DNA of 52,240 nt from an uncultured Saprospiraceae bacterium (GTDB lineage: Bacteria; Bacteroidota; Bacteroidia; Chitinophagales; Saprospiraceae): positions 1 through 52,240 of the forward strand of contig CALGAW010000034.1 in NCBI GenBank assembly GCA_937959115.1, given 5' to 3'. Position numbers and translations under genes: made by a program. Positions 52,099 to 52,240 of this stretch are shown here, one piece after another; position 1 is the first letter of the stretch, and every line of letters begins with the position of its first letter. Under the pieces are notes generated by a model, which was not told where the DNA came from, made no database searches, and saw only the letters and a program-made list of their open reading frames with translations.

Positions 52099-52129
52099 GA
52101 GGCTGTCTCAAAACGAGATGGCCTCTTTT
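52099..52129 (+). terminator. Hairpin with T tail at the window edge; gap 51814-52240
   Basis: GAGGCTGTCTC (52099-52109) pairs with GAGATGGCCTC (52115-52125), 11 pairs with two G-U, followed by TTTT. No convincing gene lies in this gap; a 68-codon frame at 52031-52237 runs straight through the hairpin. GAGGCTGTCTCAAAA also resembles terminal repeats of some insertion sequences, so an IS end just outside the window is possible. Confidence 0.55.
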
Positions 52130-52240
52130 CATTTTCAGAACTTTCTACCAGGAAGATTGGTACAAGATCCTGTCCTTAAATTTTCAAATTTTAGTTTTGT
52201 GATGGATTGTGGAGTATGGTGCCAAAAAAAAGACTAAAGT

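Noticed and set aside
52031-52237. 68-codon plus-strand frame at the window end
   Set aside because: It reads through a strong terminator hairpin and matches nothing I recognise.

Overview
The window comes from a low-GC member of the Bacteroidota, probably a gliding or surface-associated marine or freshwater lineage close to Saprospiraceae (the family placement is inference). The evidence is a gldH gene, exported proteins ending in type IX secretion (T9SS) sorting domains, SprB, MAM and cadherin-like surface modules, a 3-coathanger-stack-like domain, and promoters of the Bacteroidota type (TTTG about 20 bases before TAnnTTTG). There is no phage, conjugative or CRISPR module.

Layout. 1-413: a dispersed repeat, then tRNA-Arg(UCG) with its own promoter and terminator. 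413-8602 (minus): a small thioesterase; a lipoprotein that copies the propeptide of the large subtilisin-like protease encoded just upstream of it; a Cys-rich lipoprotein; a small conserved protein; and a secreted fibronectin-III-like protein with a T9SS tail. 8831-13522: a large helical cytoplasmic protein, a membrane-anchored LAS-type peptidase candidate, a thiamine-phosphate-synthase-like protein with an FAD monooxygenase, and a small EF-hand protein. 13726-18909: a 1727-residue surface protein with eleven cadherin-like repeats. 19206-28164 is mostly housekeeping: fabG, a cupin, valS, infC-rpmI-rplT, a lipoprotein, gldH and grpE-dnaJ.

28623-37104: an M50 protease-TPR fusion with an exported partner, a dead GxxExxY gene, a DUF763 gene, an ankyrin protein, and a compact operon of SDR, acyl-CoA dehydrogenase and APH-like kinase resembling ACAD11/Lva-type 4-hydroxyacyl-CoA catabolism. 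37452-43390: a second copy of the divergent pair 'secreted Fn3-like protein / helical cytoplasmic protein', a carboxypeptidase-regulatory-like lipoprotein, an enoyl-CoA hydratase, and the 3' remnant of a deleted lipoprotein paralogue. 43744-51813: one minus-strand operon in which an M23 peptidase gene is followed by six tandem paralogous fibre-like exported proteins with mosaic relationships.

The best candidates for undescribed biology are the twice-occurring divergent Fn3/helical pair, the stand-alone protease propeptide lipoprotein beside its protease, and the M23 plus six-fibre operon. gldH is also notable because its reading frame has no ATG, GTG or TTG start.

Starts were moved inward from the longest reading frame where a signal peptide or lipobox made an internal ATG clearly better. 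All homology statements come from recognising motifs by eye, not from searches.
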